DNA from: a virus
Length of the DNA stretch: 60,375 nucleotides
Strand: one strand, 5' to 3'
Virus record (IMG/VR): IMGVR_UViG_3300018036_002016
Coordinates: 1-60,375 of that record
Of this stretch, positions 58,041-60,375 are shown piece by piece (the stretch's first letter is position 1; each line of letters opens with the position of its first letter). The position numbers were made by a program, and so were the translations under genes. Under the pieces are notes generated by a model that ran no database searches, was not told the DNA's origin, and saw only the letters and a list, made by a program, of their open reading frames with translations.

Positions 58041-58053
58041 TTTTATATATTCT
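58041..58053 (-). promoter_or_regulatory. Late-class promoter of the 891-residue protein
   Basis: The minus strand reads AGAATATATAAAA, 20 bases before the ATG at 58021. It overlaps the last codons of the nucleotidyltransferase gene. Confidence 0.6.
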
Positions 58054-59884
58054 TTATAAATTTTTCAAATGTTAAAAACTCCGATTCATTAGTAGACACG
58101 CTGTCTTCTAATTTTGTTTTTAGCTCATTGTACATTCCATGAATTTGCTTAGGAGTTAATTTTTTAAATAGCTTTTCATCGTTGTCAAGCATTGCATTTC
58201 TTACTTGAGTTGCTGAAATATTTTTACCAGTTCTTGGAATCTCGAATAGACCAAAATCATCTCTGACTCCGAGATCTTCTCTATATTCTGGTTTATCTAC
58301 TTGGTATGAATAAGTTTTAAGCCTATCAGTTCCAGTACCCCAAAGTACAGGTTCATAGCCGTCTGCCCTCATTGCATTAAACATGTGGTCTATGCCAGCA
58401 GTTGGAAGAACATAAACTTTTTCAATAGGATACTTTGACTTTAATTGATTAAGCATTGCAATTTGAGTTTCCTCGTCATAAGGTCTCTTAAATGCATCCT
58501 CTGGTTTTTTAGTCTTTGATTTAATTAAAAATATAACTACTGGATAACCATTTTGTTTGTTAATAGTTTCTATTACCTTAGCATGTCCCAATGTAAATGG
58601 CTGAAAGCGACCAACAAACATATTTACTGGCTTTTTACCTTGTTTAGGGTAACTAACAGTCAGTGCTTCAGTAATAGGACTTACTTGATGTTTTAGGTTT
58701 TCGTGATTTAAAAATGTTTTAAAGCTCATGAGATTTGATTCATTGTTTTGAAGCATTACAACTGACTCTATTTTATCAACGATCTCGTTAATTTGAGACA
58801 TTAAGTCATTGTTAATAATTTCAGTTTCTTTAAGTCTTCTTTTTCTAAAAGAACCTAGCGCAATTTTATATAATTCTTCTAGCACCTGGTTAGCTACTAA
58901 CTCTATTGTTTTTTCATTAGTGATAAACTTAGTGTTTAGTGAAAAACTTGGTGAGTCAGAAAATTCAGCAGACTCAAATTTAACTCCAATATATTTGGTT
59001 GCGTTTTTATCAACATATGCATTAAATAATTGAGAGATTAGTTCAATATATCTTTTGTCAGAATCATTTTCGTTTAATTCTAGGTTTTCAATATCATATG
59101 TTGTAAAATATTCAACTAAATCTAGTAGTGCTATCTGGTATATGTCAGATGGTTTTCTGTTTTCTTTTATAAGATCTTCTCCTTGACATATCTTAAAACT
59201 CTTTACACTTTTACCTTCGAAAAAATTAATAATAATTGAATCAATCTCACCATCTAAATCTTCATTAAGAGCAGTTGAATTTAATCCTCTATTAAATATA
59301 GAATACATTTTTCTAGAAAAGCTTAGAGACTCAAACTGTGCATCGAAATCAGTATCGCTTAAATTTAGTAATTTTGTAATCTCATCCTTTTGATAATCAG
59401 AAAGTTTTCCTTGGTGTAAAATTTGAGGTCTTTGTACTTCTAGGATGTCAGCCCACTTTTCTAAGATTTTAGGATCTCTGATTACTTTCTTTATTAAAGT
59501 AGGGTCATTAGGACTCATTACTTGTATATGTGAAAGCATCAAATTATTTTTAGGTATTCTGTCGTACTTTATATTGACTGTTTTTGAATCGGTCATATAA
59601 TCAAATCCAAATCTCCAGTCTAAAGGCATTTGCTCTTTAATATGATCGGGCTGTGATTCAAAATAGGTCACTGCATTTTCATAGTACTTTACAATTGTTC
59701 TATCAACCTTATCCATTGGTGATTTATTTCCACTCTTATGATAATTATATCCTTTATCAGTTTTTTGAACATGGAAAGAAGACGCTTGTATCTTTTCTGC
59801 AACAACGCAGGTTAGATTTAGCATTTTTTGAAAATCATTAATATTGCTTTCGCTATAATATGTTCTTAAATTTTGTAGTGCCAT
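58043..59884 (-). CDS. Two-domain protein with C-terminal cytidylyltransferase-like domain
   Basis: The C-terminal third (residues 415-590) is a nucleotidyltransferase of the cytidylyltransferase/NMNAT superfamily: VGRFQPFTLGHAKVIE (HxGH-type site, 424-438) and ISATQVRNAMLDND (ISxTxxR motif). Activity could be NMN adenylyl transfer, but the substrate cannot be told. Residues 1-400 are a separate domain; WRFGFDYMTDSKTVNIKYDRIPKNNLMLSHI has a ligase-like look but no clear KxDG site. Between them lies SFKTFLNHENLKHQVSPITE-AL, with a T4-type ITE-A site at 406, and the end SEFLTFEKFIKNI resembles a leader. The protein could be cut and the enzyme packaged (inference). Confidence 0.72.
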   Translation of the reverse strand: MALQNLRTYYSESNINDFQKMLNLTCVVAEKIQASSFHVQKTDKGYNYHKSGNKSPMDKVDRTIVKYYENAVTYFESQPDHIKEQMPLDWRFGFDYMTDSKTVNIKYDRIPKNNLMLSHIQVMSPNDPTLIKKVIRDPKILEKWADILEVQRPQILHQGKLSDYQKDEITKLLNLSDTDFDAQFESLSFSRKMYSIFNRGLNSTALNEDLDGEIDSIIINFFEGKSVKSFKICQGEDLIKENRKPSDIYQIALLDLVEYFTTYDIENLELNENDSDKRYIELISQLFNAYVDKNATKYIGVKFESAEFSDSPSFSLNTKFITNEKTIELVANQVLEELYKIALGSFRKRRLKETEIINNDLMSQINEIVDKIESVVMLQNNESNLMSFKTFLNHENLKHQVSPITEALTVSYPKQGKKPVNMFVGRFQPFTLGHAKVIETINKQNGYPVVIFLIKSKTKKPEDAFKRPYDEETQIAMLNQLKSKYPIEKVYVLPTAGIDHMFNAMRADGYEPVLWGTGTDRLKTYSYQVDKPEYREDLGVRDDFGLFEIPRTGKNISATQVRNAMLDNDEKLFKKLTPKQIHGMYNELKTKLEDSVSTNESEFLTFEKFIKNI

Positions 59885-59892
59885 AGTTTCTT

Positions 59893-60207
59893 TTAATTAG
59901 GCCAAATCATTACAGTTCCTGCATCATGCCATTCACTATACCAACCTCTTTTATTAAGTTCTTTTTCCCACCTTTTGTCTACCCCAAATATTCTATTTTT
60001 GTGGTCCATTGAATAGTAGTCATAAATTCTTTTACCTTTGTACTCGTCTCCATTTTCTCCAGAAATCCATATTCCACCAGGAGAGCCATTGAATTCTTCA
60101 GATTGACTTACAAAATCAAGATATTGTTCTAACCATACCATCATTTCATCCCTATCTATAGATTTAGCTTCATTTACAAATTGTTCGAATATCATTATGT
60201 GTTTCAT
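59893..60207 (-). CDS. Small cargo-type protein with capsid-targeting leader
   Basis: From the ATG at 60207 the 104 residues start MKHIMIFEQFVNEAKSIDRD; an ATG at 60219 would add MVGK and overlap the upstream gene, so I reject it. The rest has VWLEQYLDFVSQSEEF and an end with RGWYSEWHDAGTVMIWPN. A cut at VNE-A would leave about 91 residues. Function unknown. Confidence 0.7.
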   Translation of the reverse strand: MKHIMIFEQFVNEAKSIDRDEMMVWLEQYLDFVSQSEEFNGSPGGIWISGENGDEYKGKRIYDYYSMDHKNRIFGVDKRWEKELNKRGWYSEWHDAGTVMIWPN

Positions 60208-60208
60208 T

Positions 60209-60375
60209 TTACCTACCATATTTTATTATTCCTAAAAGTTGATTAAATGGAGCAAAAGTTCCAGTTAGCTTATAGGTTTTTCCTTTGTATATAAATACTA
60301 GTCCTTCGGAAGGAACTACTGATTCGATTCCTCCAATTCTTTCTAGTCTTGTGAGTTCAGTTTCTACTCTTTTAA
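60209..60375 (-). CDS. 3' end of a gene reaching past the window edge
   Basis: The last 54 codons of a minus-strand gene run to a TAA at 60209: LTRLERIGGIESVVPSEG, then LVFIYKGKTYKLTGTFAPFN and QLLGIIKYGR. The sequence is well ordered, with strands LVFIYKG and KTYKLTG, and is probably the end of a larger conserved protein. I recall similar ends in marine T4-like phage proteins but cannot name the family. The next gene starts one base after its stop. Confidence 0.75.
   Translation of the reverse strand, partial: KRVETELTRLERIGGIESVVPSEGLVFIYKGKTYKLTGTFAPFNQLLGIIKYGR

Noticed and set aside
1-60375. CRISPR array, integrase, transposon or insertion sequence
   Set aside because: No regularly spaced repeats, no recombinase or transposase motifs and no terminal inverted repeats with target duplications were seen.

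Overview
This window looks like part of the genome of a T4-like myovirus (tailed phage with a contractile tail) infecting a bacterium of the Bacteroidota, probably a marine flavobacterium. The phage type rests on recognisable T4 core genes: both terminase subunits, sheath, tube, portal, prohead protease and scaffold, major capsid protein, gp4, gp15, gp44, gp45, gp46, gp47, gp41, UvsX, RNase H, DNA polymerase and ribonucleotide reductase. The host guess is inference from AT-rich DNA, few Shine-Dalgarno sites, and a repeated promoter whose -7 box (TTATATTAG or TATATTTG) fits the Bacteroidota TAnnTTTG box. No integrase, repressor or CRISPR array was seen. No gene-free stretch exceeds about 160 bases. 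All genes but one (26309-26818) are on the minus strand, so transcription runs from high to low coordinates.

Layout in transcription order. (1) 60375-53278 is a cargo-like block. Most proteins begin with a short leader of the type MKHIKLFEQFINE, resembling the T4 capsid-targeting sequence cut by the prohead protease. It includes a putative HExxH metalloprotease, an 891-residue protein with many candidate cleavage sites, and a nucleotidyltransferase. (2) 53150-51900 is a small early-type operon with methylglyoxal synthase. (3) 51824-39306 is replication and recombination: DNA polymerase split into two genes around nrdB, nrdA and the sliding clamp, then UvsX, helicase, gp47 and gp46. (4) 39275-27978 is head morphogenesis: an AAA+ ATPase, gp15-like terminator, gp55-like late sigma factor, gp4, portal, core protein, protease-scaffold fusion, major capsid protein and a glycosyltransferase. 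(5) 27945-22306 holds a coiled-coil membrane protein, the lone plus-strand gene, clamp loader, RNase H and small replication-region genes. (6) 22306-9016 is packaging and tail: structural protein, small and large terminase, sheath, tube, tail chaperones with a probable +1 frameshift, and a hydrophobic-repeat tape measure. (7) 8983-1 is accessory: KTSC protein, tRNA-Arg, a 2OG-Fe(II) oxygenase-like protein, phosphoesterases, exonuclease, a NEIL1-like DNA glycosylase, guanylate-kinase-like protein, a second (ECF-like) sigma factor, a GT11 glycosyltransferase, an M42 peptidase and tRNA genes.

Two promoter classes are visible. Seven sites share GATTTTTTTA-N15-TTATATTAG with fixed spacing and precede early or accessory genes and RNase H. 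Twelve sites share GATATATAAA or GAATATATAAA, close to the T4 late promoter TATAAATA, and mostly precede head and tail genes. The gp55-like and ECF-like factors are the obvious candidates for the switch between them. All functional calls come from reading motifs; no database search was run.
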